From NCBI GenBank assembly GCA_012521015.1, contig JAAYNE010000146.1, forward strand, positions 1 to 38,718: 38,718 nt of DNA, written 5' to 3'. The DNA is from Clostridiaceae bacterium (GTDB taxonomy: Bacteria; Bacillota; Clostridia; Saccharofermentanales; DTU023). The position numbers and the translations under genes were made by a program. Every line of letters begins with the position of its first letter. Within the stretch, counting starts at the first letter, position 1. The notes under the pieces are model-generated. The model saw nothing but the letters and a program-made list of their open reading frames with translations, ran no database searches and was not told the DNA's origin. Of the stretch, positions 1-8,722 are shown in pieces.

Positions 1-85
1 AACTTTAGAATGTCACTCGTCACAAAGTTGGCTTGTGTAAAATGCTTTATTAGCAGGTGTTAGCTTCTTTTTTCCCAAATATAAA

Positions 86-127
86 GGACCATCTCAAAAA
101 ATTACTTCTTTTGAGACAGCCCCTTTT
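86..127 (+). terminator. Terminator-like hairpin near left edge
   Basis: TCTCAAAA at 92-99 can pair with TTTTGAGA at 109-116, and outer GG/CC pairs (86-87 with 120-122) extend the stem. A T-run follows on the plus strand. It would end a transcript entering from the left. Sequences of this form (GGAC..TCTCAAAA / TTTTGAGACAGCCCC) also occur at ends of some insertion sequences, but no transposase is visible here. Bases 1-85 contain no convincing coding sequence. Confidence 0.5.
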
Positions 128-421
128 TTAACGTCCAATATTTTTTATATAAAAATATAAAAATTAGAATTCATATTTCTATTTAATAAAACTGATCCAT
201 TAACTTTTTTATCGTTAAAGTCCTTCACACATCAATTCATTAATAATGCTGTTCATTTAGTATAGCATCGCAGAATCTATGCACTCTGCCTTTTTTCATT
301 TATACTCTGCTTTGAATAATATACAAAGACGACTCCGGATGTCCCGATATCTATACCTAATAAAAATTATAAATATTGTAATTATATGGTTAAAAGCAGA
401 AATTAGCTTTCATAAAAATAC
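128..421. other. AT-rich intergenic region, no gene seen
   Basis: This stretch lies between the left-edge hairpin and the terminator of the sugar operon. It is AT-rich, has stops in all frames, and I found no gene, RNA or clear repeat in it. Confidence 0.5.
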
Positions 422-461
422 TGACCTCCATGAATTAATATAAATAAACTCACAGAGGTCA
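422..461 (-). terminator. Terminator of the sugar-uptake operon
   Basis: TGACCTC (422-428) pairs with GAGGTCA (455-461) around a 26-nt AT-rich loop. Read on the minus strand, the stem is followed by GTATTTTTATG. It lies 31 bases beyond the stop of the GH31 gene, where the operon transcript should end. The loop is long, so it is a moderate call. Confidence 0.5.
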
Positions 462-491
462 AATATACTACAAATTATTAAATTTGATAAA

Positions 492-2543
492 TTATTTTTC
501 TAAAATGTTAAGTTCTCTACCATTTTTTGTAAATAATGGGATTTGATCTATCGGTGCCTCAACCTTAATATATTGTCCACCTTCATACTCAGCTCCCGTC
601 CAAACATTTTTCCATGTTGCCCCTGCCGGCAAATATACTTCTCTTTCGAAAGTTTGAGGATTAAGGATAGGAGCAACTAATAAGTCTTGGCCGAACATGT
701 ATTGATCTTCAATATTCCAAGCATTTTCATCATTTGGGAATTCGAAGAATAACGTTCTCATCGCCGGAGCACCTGTTTCATGAGCTTCTTCCATTATCTC
801 AACAACATATGGTTTAATTCTTTCCCTGACAAATAGATATTTTTTCAATATCTCATAAACTTCATCGCCAAAGCTCCATACCTCGTTCGCAGCTCCTGTT
901 CCAAAAGTACCTGTTCCTCCAAGCAAATCTGAATCTTCCGGCCAATCGATAGGTGATCTAAAGCCATGCAAGCGGAATACCGCATTAAAGCATCCATATT
1001 GGAACCAACGTACTAAGAGCTCTTTGAATTCCGGAGTTTCTATGTTACCGCCATGGAAACCGCCAATATCAGCAGTCCACCAAGCAATACCGGCCATTCC
1101 CATAGATAATCCTGCTCTAACTTGTCTCTGAAATGCATCCCATGTCGAATCAATATCTCCACTCCAAACAAGTGCACCATATTTTTGGCTACCTGCCCAA
1201 GCACATCTCAACAGATTGAGGGGATTTTCCATACCTTCTGCTTTCATACCATCATAAAATGTTTTTGCATAGGCTACGGGATAAATATTACCTACCTCTT
1301 CATTAGATCCCAGATAATATCTATAATTGTCATAATCATAAACTGAGTATTCTGGTTCTGCTTCATCAAGCCAGAAAATATTCACACCATTGTCCCAGTA
1401 ATTCTGTTTTGCTTTTCCCCAAAGGAATTCTCGTGTATCAGGGTTTGTAGGATCCATAAAGACTTGCTGACCAAACATCTGCATGGTGATTCTTACGCCT
1501 CGTTCTGTTCTAACCAAAAGACCCTTTGCCATCATTTCATCGAAGTTTTCACTTCTGTGGTCAACGGTAGGCCAAATCGACACCATAAGTTTTATACCCA
1601 TCGATTCTAATTCCTCACACATTCCTGCTACATCCGGCCAGTATTTAGGATCAAATTTCCATTCGCCTTGCTGTGTCCAGTGGAAGAAGTCAGCAACAAT
1701 CACGTCTAGTGGTAAACCAAGTTCTTTATGCTTACGTGCAACATTTAATAATTCTTCTTGTGAACGGTATCTTAATTTACACTGCCAAAAGCCCATTGCA
1801 TAATCCGGCATCATAGGAGCTTTTCCTACTGCTGATGTGTAAGTATCAAGAATTTCAGCCGGTGTATCACCTGCACAAATCCAATAATCTAATTGTTTTG
1901 TACTTTCTGCAACCCATTCAGTTTCATTTTTCCCGAATGTACATCTGCCTATAGCCGGATTATTCCATAAAAATCCATAGCCTTCACTTGAAACAACGAA
2001 AGGAACACTTGCTTGGCTGTTTCTGTGTGCCAATTCCAAAGTACAGCCTTTCAAATCCAAATATTTCATCTGATATTGTCCCATGCCATACAATTTTTCC
2101 CCATCAGTTGGTTCAAATCTAGCTGAAAGTTTGAAGTTGCTTCCTGAAATAGACTTAAATTCTCTTCCGCTCCTTTCCAAAGACAAGCTTGGTTCATCTA
2201 CCTTTCGACCCCATCTTTCTTTAAGTAAAAGCTTACCATCAGAATTTAAAAAACTAATACTACCGGTGGCACTTATGACTGCAGTTATCTTGCCATTAGA
2301 AATAGAAGCACAACTTTCGTCTTTCACTCCGTCTAAGCCAAGCACTTTAGATGCTGAATAATCTTTATAATCAATGTTAATCGTAGGAGTTATTTCTTCT
2401 TTTTGTAATAATGCCCAATCATGTTTTGTAAATTCGGGATTCTTTGTTACTCTTATTCTTAAACCATTCTTTCCCCACGCTTCAATATTAACTACTTCAT
2501 TATCATATTTGTAAATTAAGCTATCTTTAGTTTTATCAAACAT
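492..2543 (-). CDS. GH31 family alpha-glycosidase (alpha-xylosidase/alpha-glucosidase-like)
   Basis: The 683-residue protein is a retaining alpha-glycoside hydrolase of family GH31. The N-terminal beta-sandwich spans about 1-240 and is followed by a TIM barrel. The expected nucleophile is D393 in the motif WLDEAEPE. The expected acid/base is D463 in WSGD, matching the spacing in family members. WWTADIGGF (about 488-496) and FRLHG (523-527) are further GH31 barrel signatures. There is no signal peptide, so it acts in the cytoplasm on an imported oligosaccharide. It is the last gene of the ABC transporter operon, which implies that the transporter brings in its substrate. An AAAGGG ribosome site precedes the ATG. 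The exact substrate (alpha-xyloside, alpha-glucoside or another) cannot be read from the sequence. Confidence 0.88.
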   Translation of the reverse strand: MFDKTKDSLIYKYDNEVVNIEAWGKNGLRIRVTKNPEFTKHDWALLQKEEITPTINIDYKDYSASKVLGLDGVKDESCASISNGKITAVISATGSISFLNSDGKLLLKERWGRKVDEPSLSLERSGREFKSISGSNFKLSARFEPTDGEKLYGMGQYQMKYLDLKGCTLELAHRNSQASVPFVVSSEGYGFLWNNPAIGRCTFGKNETEWVAESTKQLDYWICAGDTPAEILDTYTSAVGKAPMMPDYAMGFWQCKLRYRSQEELLNVARKHKELGLPLDVIVADFFHWTQQGEWKFDPKYWPDVAGMCEELESMGIKLMVSIWPTVDHRSENFDEMMAKGLLVRTERGVRITMQMFGQQVFMDPTNPDTREFLWGKAKQNYWDNGVNIFWLDEAEPEYSVYDYDNYRYYLGSNEEVGNIYPVAYAKTFYDGMKAEGMENPLNLLRCAWAGSQKYGALVWSGDIDSTWDAFQRQVRAGLSMGMAGIAWWTADIGGFHGGNIETPEFKELLVRWFQYGCFNAVFRLHGFRSPIDWPEDSDLLGGTGTFGTGAANEVWSFGDEVYEILKKYLFVRERIKPYVVEIMEEAHETGAPAMRTLFFEFPNDENAWNIEDQYMFGQDLLVAPILNPQTFEREVYLPAGATWKNVWTGAEYEGGQYIKVEAPIDQIPLFTKNGRELNILEK

Positions 2544-2583
2544 ATTATGTCCCTTTCATATCATATTTTCTTTAACTGTTTCC

Positions 2584-3576
2584 TTAATTGTTTGTTTGAA
2601 TATTTTTTTTAGTTGTTATTGGTTTGAACAGCTTATCTCTATTAAGTTGAAAACCCATAACGATTATTAAAAAAATTCCAACTATCACATTCTGAAGTCT
2701 TGACTCCCATCCAAAAGCAACCATGACACTACCTATTATTGTAATGCTCCAAGAGCCTACAAAAACACCAACGACTGAATTACACGATTTTATTAACATA
2801 CCTAGCATCACACCCATAATTGGAGTAAATGCTATGCTCATAGACCCCAGCCCATCTTTAGGCTGAATCGTTCCGGCGTTACTCACATATAATATAGTTG
2901 CGAATCCTACAAGAAATCCTCCTAATACATATGTCAGAAACTTCAATTTAGCAGTATTTATTCCCATACTTGTTGCAACTCTTTCGTTGCCTCCTATAGC
3001 TTTTATTTGAAAACCAAATTTCGTATGGTTATACATGATATACACAAAGATAAAAAGCAACACTATCAGTATGTAGATATTAAATCCTTTTGCTAAAACC
3101 AAATGCTCAGAACTTATCGCATTAACCATATTTTTTGATAAAATAACCCCTAACGATTCAAATATTAACAATACTGCAAAGCCTGTTATTATTGAAGGTA
3201 CTTTTAAAATCGAAAAAACCAATCCAGTAATACTTCCTAACAGCACTGAAGATACAACACACCCTAAAATTAATCCCAACAGACCAAATTTTTGAGAAAA
3301 ATGCACCCCTATTAAACCCGCCAAAACTAATCTTGAACCAACACTAAAATCAAATAAGTTAACAGAAATTCCGAACATCATAGACCAGCCTATGGCTAAA
3401 TTCACCATTGATTGATTAATAGTCATAATAAAAGAATCAAACTTCCCAAATTTTTCAAACGATGTCAGCACCAGAACTAAATATAATAGTATTGGTAACA
3501 ATAAGGTCAATATCACTCTTTTTATGCCTGATAAAATGGATTCTTTTCTCAATATATTGGTTTTCATTTGGCGCAT
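2584..3576 (-). CDS. Sugar ABC transporter permease (RbsC-like), second copy
   Basis: This is a hydrophobic protein of about 330 residues with 8-10 predicted membrane segments. It belongs to the BPD_transp_2 (RbsC/XylH/MglC) permease family. The motif FDFSVGS near residue 75 corresponds to the family's GIDLSVGS signature, and the C-terminal GV..GS region is typical. It lies between the binding-protein gene and the GH31 gene. Together with the other permease of the operon it probably forms a heterodimeric channel, as in two-permease systems such as LsrCD or YtfT/YjfF. Two starts are possible: the ATG at 3576, 2 bases after AGGAG, and the ATG at 3567, 10 bases after it. The second has the more usable spacing. 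Confidence 0.85.
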   Translation of the reverse strand: MRQMKTNILRKESILSGIKRVILTLLLPILLYLVLVLTSFEKFGKFDSFIMTINQSMVNLAIGWSMMFGISVNLFDFSVGSRLVLAGLIGVHFSQKFGLLGLILGCVVSSVLLGSITGLVFSILKVPSIITGFAVLLIFESLGVILSKNMVNAISSEHLVLAKGFNIYILIVLLFIFVYIMYNHTKFGFQIKAIGGNERVATSMGINTAKLKFLTYVLGGFLVGFATILYVSNAGTIQPKDGLGSMSIAFTPIMGVMLGMLIKSCNSVVGVFVGSWSITIIGSVMVAFGWESRLQNVIVGIFLIIVMGFQLNRDKLFKPITTKKNIQTNN

Positions 3577-3611
3577 TCTCCTATATCAAGTCCATGTACA
3601 ACAATGGCCGT

Positions 3612-4820
3612 CTATTCGCCCCTTCTCGATATGACATCTTCTATACTGTATTCCATAGCAATTTTTTGAAAATCGTCAAATGTTTTATCACTTGAAATAC
3701 TATCCAGCATTTCTTCAGGTGTATACGGCGGTACATCACCTACGACATATTTATTAAAATTGTCAATATCTTCCGGACTTGTAACTGTTAGATAGGGAAT
3801 CATAAGTTGCTCTTTATCCGGATTAATCGGATCTCCCCAATATGCACTGAGTGCCATTAAATTTGCAAAGTGTGTTGTCACAACATGACCACCTAAAACT
3901 AAACTCAGGTCTCCAGCCTCAAGCTCTGCTCCCATTGTGTCTGAAAAATCGAATCCGGATGTGAGAACTTCACCTTTTCTGCCAACAGACTCTATTGCTT
4001 GAATACTTGGCGTAACATACATTGCAGTACCTCCTACCGCAACAACAGCATTGACCTCAGGATAATTTACTAATGTATCTTCAACCGCTTTTTTAGTATC
4101 TTCAGGAACTTCGATTACATAAGTTAAATTTAAACCTAAATCATCAATAGCCTTAGACGCACCATCCACTCTTTCATCACAAATTGCAACTCCAATTGCA
4201 TATTTGATAATAACAAAATCCGTTGCTCCCTGCTCAGCCAGATATTCTACTGTTTCATACCCTGCTTCAAATTGACCTTCATTTGTTGTACCCACAAAAT
4301 ATGGATTGCTATCAACCATTTCTTGTATAGCAGGATCTGATACAGTAGTATCCCACATAACAAAATACACTTCATTTTTCTCAGCCAGTTCTGATATTTT
4401 AGGTATCACAGCTTCGCCAGAATATGCACAAAAACTAACGATATCGGCACCACTTTGTATTAGATTCTCTATGGAAGCTACTTGTGCGTCAATGGTAAAA
4501 CCTTGTGCTACATCTACAATAACTTCTCCCCCAAGCTCCTCTACCCAGCTGGCAGCTTGACTAACATATCTCCCATGACTGTCAGAGGTACCCCAGACAC
4601 TAAATCCGATTTTAAAAGGTTTTCGTTCAACTTCTTCCCCATCTGTGTCACTATCAGTCTTCTTTTCAGTTTCTTTAACTTCTTCTCCATCTGTATCACT
4701 ATCAGTCTTCTTTTCAGTTTCTTTAACTTCTTCCTTCGATTCATTACTCTTTGTACTATTACAAGCAACAGCACCTAAAATCATCATAATGATCAAAATA
4801 ATTGAGATTAATTTTTTCAT
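3612..4820 (-). CDS. Sugar-binding lipoprotein of ABC transporter (ribose/galactose-type)
   Basis: This is a periplasmic-binding-protein-like fold (Peripla_BP_4 type) exported as a lipoprotein. The signal MKKLISIILIIMMILGAVAC ends in a lipobox-like AVAC, so the Cys is the expected lipid anchor. I chose the ATG at 4820 over the in-frame ATG at 4838, because it begins a classical signal peptide and follows AGGAG. After the Cys comes a charged Glu/Lys/Asp linker made of two near-identical 16-residue units, then the binding domain starting at KPFKIGFSVWG. It sits between two permease genes in the operon and should deliver the sugar to them. The ligand is unknown; the GH31 enzyme next door suggests an alpha-linked oligosaccharide. 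Confidence 0.85.
   Translation of the reverse strand: MKKLISIILIIMMILGAVACNSTKSNESKEEVKETEKKTDSDTDGEEVKETEKKTDSDTDGEEVERKPFKIGFSVWGTSDSHGRYVSQAASWVEELGGEVIVDVAQGFTIDAQVASIENLIQSGADIVSFCAYSGEAVIPKISELAEKNEVYFVMWDTTVSDPAIQEMVDSNPYFVGTTNEGQFEAGYETVEYLAEQGATDFVIIKYAIGVAICDERVDGASKAIDDLGLNLTYVIEVPEDTKKAVEDTLVNYPEVNAVVAVGGTAMYVTPSIQAIESVGRKGEVLTSGFDFSDTMGAELEAGDLSLVLGGHVVTTHFANLMALSAYWGDPINPDKEQLMIPYLTVTSPEDIDNFNKYVVGDVPPYTPEEMLDSISSDKTFDDFQKIAMEYSIEDVISRRGE
4631..4726. repeat. Two 48-bp tandem repeats in the binding-protein linker
   Basis: Two adjacent 48-bp units (4631-4678 and 4679-4726) differ at only a few bases. They encode the repeated acidic/basic linker between the lipidated Cys and the sugar-binding domain. 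The unit is a multiple of three, so gain or loss of a copy changes linker length without breaking the frame. Confidence 0.85.
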
Positions 4821-4868
4821 TTCTCCTACACACTCCATTCTTTCTATTTCTTCGTCAAATATTTTAAA

Positions 4869-5834
4869 TCAAAAATTCTTTGAAGAACTTTCTCTTAAAG
4901 TAGAAATACTAACTACTATTATGAAAAGGGCTCCTTTAATTAGTTGTTGAGCATCTCCACCCATACCGGCTAATACAATACCGGAATTCAATACTGTTGT
5001 TATTAAAGAGCCTGTAACAGCACATATCATACTGCTCGAAGCACCTCCTAAAATTGACATTCCTCCTAAAACTAAGGCAATTATACTGTCTATGGTTAAA
5101 CTCGATCCCAAAGTAGGCGAAGCAGCTCCTACTCTTAAAAGCATAAGATACCCCGCTAAGCCTGCAGCTACTCCTGTAACAACATAGGAAACTATAAATA
5201 AAAGCTTTGCATTAACCCCCGTTTGAATGCTGGCTTCAACAGAAATGCCTAATGCTTCAAGTTGCTTTCCAACTTTTGTTTTATGAAATATTATCACGAT
5301 GATGATTATATATATTAACAATAAAACGAGTCTTACTATGCTATAATCATTTTGTAATAATTCAACGGGAACCATTTTACTCCCGCCACCTGTTAAGGTT
5401 TGATTTGCAGCAGTCAAGATAAACATCATACATAAACAAGCAATAAAACTGGGTATTTTTAGGAACACATACATCAAACTATTTATTAATCCTACTAATG
5501 CACCCGTAAGAAGTGCCGCAGGAAACGCAAGCTTCGTATTAAAAAAAGCTACATAACAAGCTATCGTTGCACAAAAACCGACATTTGCACCTATCGAAAA
5601 ATCCAAATTTCCAGTTGCCATAACATAAACAAATGCTAACGACGTTATCAAAAGAGGAAAGCCTTGATTATATATATTTTCGATACTACTGGCTTCCAGT
5701 AATTTACCTTTACTTGTTATTGCAAAAAAAACTACTAGCAAAACTAAACCAAGCAATGGAGCAATTTTACTTTTATTATATTGAAATAAAGACTGTATTC
5801 TACCTTTTTTAATATCCATATTCACTACCATCAT
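4869..5834 (-). CDS. Sugar ABC transporter permease (RbsC-like), first copy
   Basis: The protein of about 320 residues is a multi-pass RbsC/XylH-family permease. Its motif LDFSIGANVG corresponds to the DLSVGS signature, and LGGMSILGGASSS near the C-terminus is the usual coupling region. It differs clearly from the second permease of the operon, so the channel is probably a heterodimer. The start is uncertain: a TTG (5837), ATGs at 5834 and 5831, and an ATG at 5819 are in frame. None has a strong ribosome site, and the ATPase gene ends only a few bases upstream at 5841. Translation is therefore probably coupled to the ATPase gene. Confidence 0.82.
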   Translation of the reverse strand: MMVVNMDIKKGRIQSLFQYNKSKIAPLLGLVLLVVFFAITSKGKLLEASSIENIYNQGFPLLITSLAFVYVMATGNLDFSIGANVGFCATIACYVAFFNTKLAFPAALLTGALVGLINSLMYVFLKIPSFIACLCMMFILTAANQTLTGGGSKMVPVELLQNDYSIVRLVLLLIYIIIIVIIFHKTKVGKQLEALGISVEASIQTGVNAKLLFIVSYVVTGVAAGLAGYLMLLRVGAASPTLGSSLTIDSIIALVLGGMSILGGASSSMICAVTGSLITTVLNSGIVLAGMGGDAQQLIKGALFIIVVSISTLRESSSKNF

Positions 5835-5840
5835 CAATCA

Positions 5841-7346
5841 TTAAATCATGTATTTTATAATATCAGATTCCTCTAAATCAGGATCTCTTAGAAACTCGTG
5901 AGTGAGTTCACCATCTTTCATCGTTAAGATTCTATCACTCATACCAATGATTTCAGCCAATTCTTCAGAAATCATTAAAATGGCTTTCCCTTGATTTTTG
6001 AGATCAACAAGCATATGGTATATTGACTCTTTAACTCCAACATCAATTCCTCTTGTTGGACAATCAAGAATAAATATTTCTGATTCATTTCCAAGCCACT
6101 TAGCCAGAACAACTTTTTGTTTATTTCCTCCAGAAAGCTCTAACACAGGCTGACTGATATGACTGCATTTGACATCTAATTTTTTCGACCAAAAACTAGC
6201 ATGTTTATTTTCACTGGATTGCGTTATGTAAAATCCGAATTTACTTAAACTATCCAGATACGGTAAGTTGATATTGTTTTTTATACTCGCACTCAATAGC
6301 AAAGATTCTGAATCACGATCTTTTGAAACATAGGCAATTTTTTCTTTTATAGCAACATTTGTATTTGTGATTTTAACACCATTTGCTTTTGCAACTGACC
6401 CTTTTAGATCTTTATAATATCCTATTAAAGCTTTTCCTAGTTCATGCATTCCACAATCAGACAAACCAACCAATCCGAGTATTTCACCATTCCTTATCTC
6501 AAGACTGACATTTTTTAATCTATCAGTACTTAAATTCTTTGCTATTAATGCAGGCGAGTATTCTTTGGAATCGTCATAATCACTATCTGATCGATAATAT
6601 TCATCACTTATTTCACGCCCCACCATTAAGCTTTTTATTAACGAAGGGTCCATCTCACTTTTTTGTAACTCAGTAACATAAGATCCATCTTTTAGGATCG
6701 TAACTTTATCACAAACCATAATTAATTCATCTATATCATGAGTTATGAAAATAACCGCTTTTCCCATTTCTTTTATTTTTTTTATGAGAGAATACAATAT
6801 TTCTCTGCCTTTTTGAGGCAATGCTGTCGTAGTTTCATCAACAATAAATAAATCCGGCTCTCTATGAAATGCTCTTGCAACTTCAACCAATTTTCTATCT
6901 TCAAAAGATAAATTGTTTGTTAATTCTTCAGGTCTTATGTCATGTACACCAATTTTCTCCAATAAACTCAAAGCTTCAATATTCAATTGCCTTCTATTTA
7001 ATATTCCGCCCTTAACAAATTTACCTTCTCGACCGGCAAAGATATTTGCTCCTACCGTTATAGTCTCGATAGTACCTTGCTCTTGTACTATCATCGCAAC
7101 ACCATTTTCAGAAGCAACAAAACTATTTTGAGGGGCATATTTTTCTCCATGTAAAAGCATCGAACCTTCGTCCGCTTTTAAATTCCCTGAAATGATGGAG
7201 CCTAAAGTAGATTTACCACTACCATTTTCTCCAATTAATCCCATTACTTCACCGGAATGAACTCGCATTGATACTTTTTTCAACGCCTGGGTATTTCCAA
7301 ATCTCTTTGAAATATCCTTTACCTCGATAATTGGAGTTTTGTCCAT
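5841..7346 (-). CDS. Sugar ABC transporter ATP-binding protein, two NBDs (RbsA/XylG-like)
   Basis: The 501-residue protein has two fused nucleotide-binding domains of the carbohydrate-uptake type. NBD1 has Walker A GENGSGKST (39-47) and Walker B with catalytic Glu (IVDE, E171), but a degenerate signature LSFED (146-150). NBD2 has a degenerate Walker A (GLSDCGMHELGK, about 294-305), an intact signature LSGGN (404-408), and a Walker B whose Glu is replaced by Cys (ILDCP, C429). One composite ATP site is therefore intact and the other appears inactive. It is the first gene of the operon, preceded by an AGGAGAG ribosome site. It energises import through the two RbsC-like permeases. Family membership is clear; the substrate is not. 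Confidence 0.9.
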   Translation of the reverse strand: MDKTPIIEVKDISKRFGNTQALKKVSMRVHSGEVMGLIGENGSGKSTLGSIISGNLKADEGSMLLHGEKYAPQNSFVASENGVAMIVQEQGTIETITVGANIFAGREGKFVKGGILNRRQLNIEALSLLEKIGVHDIRPEELTNNLSFEDRKLVEVARAFHREPDLFIVDETTTALPQKGREILYSLIKKIKEMGKAVIFITHDIDELIMVCDKVTILKDGSYVTELQKSEMDPSLIKSLMVGREISDEYYRSDSDYDDSKEYSPALIAKNLSTDRLKNVSLEIRNGEILGLVGLSDCGMHELGKALIGYYKDLKGSVAKANGVKITNTNVAIKEKIAYVSKDRDSESLLLSASIKNNINLPYLDSLSKFGFYITQSSENKHASFWSKKLDVKCSHISQPVLELSGGNKQKVVLAKWLGNESEIFILDCPTRGIDVGVKESIYHMLVDLKNQGKAILMISEELAEIIGMSDRILTMKDGELTHEFLRDPDLEESDIIKYMI

Positions 7347-7455
7347 TATTATTCTCTCCTATTTCAGATACAATCTTGTCTATAGCTTTATGAAGTTTTA
7401 TTTTTTAAAGAGTTTTATAAAAGTGATTTGCAAAAGCAATTTAATAATTGATTTC

Positions 7456-7484
7456 AATATATTTTATATCTACAAGTTTAGCAA
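7456..7484 (-). promoter_or_regulatory. Candidate promoter of the sugar operon
   Basis: On the minus strand TTGCTA (-35, complement of 7479-7484) and TATATT (-10, complement of 7456-7461) are separated by 17 bases. They lie about 110 bases upstream of the ATPase start. The region is very AT-rich, so chance matches are likely. I saw no clear cre box or other operator. Confidence 0.3.
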
Positions 7485-7889
7485 CAGCACATATTTAAAG
7501 CAATTATTTTTTATGCAAATTACACATTTAAATTTTTGTTTTTTGTATAAGATTAATAAAAGTGATTTTTAAAAATTTTGTAAAATACAACACAGGATAT
7601 ATTATTTATATTTATTTCAAGCCTAATTTTTAGTTTGGATTTTCTGTTCTTAGAATAATAGTTTTCAAATGAAAGCTTTGTGTATTTATATATGGTAGAC
7701 TTAGTTTAGAGTAAATTAAACGAGTAAACGAGTATATGTCATACAAGATATATATAATTCTTACAGATTTCTTACAAGCCATTTATAAGTTTTTAGAAAA
7801 ATTTTCATACAGCTTTTTAGAAAAGTTTCGCAAAAATAAACATAACCATAGAAAGAGTCTTTGATAAACAAAGATAGAAAGGATGTTTT
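7485..7889. other. AT-rich divergent intergenic region
   Basis: This is the space between the divergent sugar operon and the nitroreductase gene. It is strongly AT-rich with short runs such as AAAAGTGATTT at two places (about 7418 and 7558). I see no gene; short ORFs here have no family features. It probably carries the promoters of both transcription units. Confidence 0.4.
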
Positions 7890-8648
7890 ATGAATAAGGA
7901 TAAGATTGTAGAAATGCGTGAGTATTTGACTGCGAATACATGGATGAATATTGATTTTAGCCAGAGTGATCAAGGTAAAAAAGTTGATATGCCGCCGGTA
8001 CAAAAAGCAGTCAGAGAGGATCAGGAGTTGATCATTTTGCCCGAGGTAAATCCGGAAGTTGTTCAAACATCAGATTATTTTGATTTGGTAAAAAACAGAG
8101 AAAGTCGCCGTAAGTATACCGATCAGGCATTGACTATGGAGGAGCTTTCATTTTTATTATGGGCTACCCAGGGTGTACGTAAACAAGCGGGTAAACATGT
8201 ATTTCGTGTTGTGCCCTCCGGCGGTAACAGACATACTTTTGAAACTTATTTGGCAATAAACAGGGTTGAGAGTCTGGCAAAAGGTATCTATCGTTATTTG
8301 CCTTTGGAACATGCTTTGGTCTTGGAAACCGAATATTCTGACGAGGCGGAATTGAAAGAAAAAATGAAAGCAGCGGCCAATACCTATGCTTTCTTTGCTG
8401 ACGCTGCGGTCGGTTTTATCTGGACAACCATTCCCTATCGCATGGAATGGCGTTATATGGAATGTACCGCCAAGATGATAGCTATTGATGCCGGTCATGT
8501 TTGTCAAAATTTGTATTTGGCTGCTGAAGCAATCGGTTGCGGCACTTGTGCCATGGGAGCTTACAATCAGGCAAAAGCTGATGAGTTACTTAATGTTGAC
8601 GGCAAAGATGAATTTGTTGTCTATATGGCTCCGGTAGGAAAAGTCTGA
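7890..8648 (+). CDS. SagB/ThcOx-type nitroreductase-family oxidoreductase
   Basis: The 252-residue protein belongs to the FMN-dependent nitroreductase superfamily, closest in pattern to SagB/ThcOx dehydrogenases. Features are NRESRRKYTDQALTMEELS (FMN-phosphate-binding Arg cluster, about 70-88), the LLWATQG segment, VPSGGNRH (about 109-116) and the C-terminal GCGTCAMGAYN region with a final VYMAPVGK. In peptide-modifying clusters such enzymes oxidise azolines to azoles. Here no YcaO cyclodehydratase or precursor peptide is adjacent, so it is more likely a stand-alone reductase or dehydrogenase. An AGAAAGGA ribosome site precedes the ATG. The substrate is unknown. Confidence 0.82.
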   Translation: MNKDKIVEMREYLTANTWMNIDFSQSDQGKKVDMPPVQKAVREDQELIILPEVNPEVVQTSDYFDLVKNRESRRKYTDQALTMEELSFLLWATQGVRKQAGKHVFRVVPSGGNRHTFETYLAINRVESLAKGIYRYLPLEHALVLETEYSDEAELKEKMKAAANTYAFFADAAVGFIWTTIPYRMEWRYMECTAKMIAIDAGHVCQNLYLAAEAIGCGTCAMGAYNQAKADELLNVDGKDEFVVYMAPVGKV

Positions 8649-8722
8649 TCAGGAAAATACATAATACTATTAAGCGTTAAGCGCAAATTAAACAAGAAAC
8701 AATCAGAGAGGTTTTTACCTTA

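Noticed and set aside
7761-8066. 101-codon minus-strand ORF overlapping the nitroreductase start
   Set aside because: It overlaps a well-supported gene and has AT-driven composition and no motif.
7890-8648. Thiazole/oxazole-modified peptide cluster around the SagB-like gene
   Set aside because: There is no YcaO, precursor peptide or exporter next to it, so a stand-alone enzyme is more likely.
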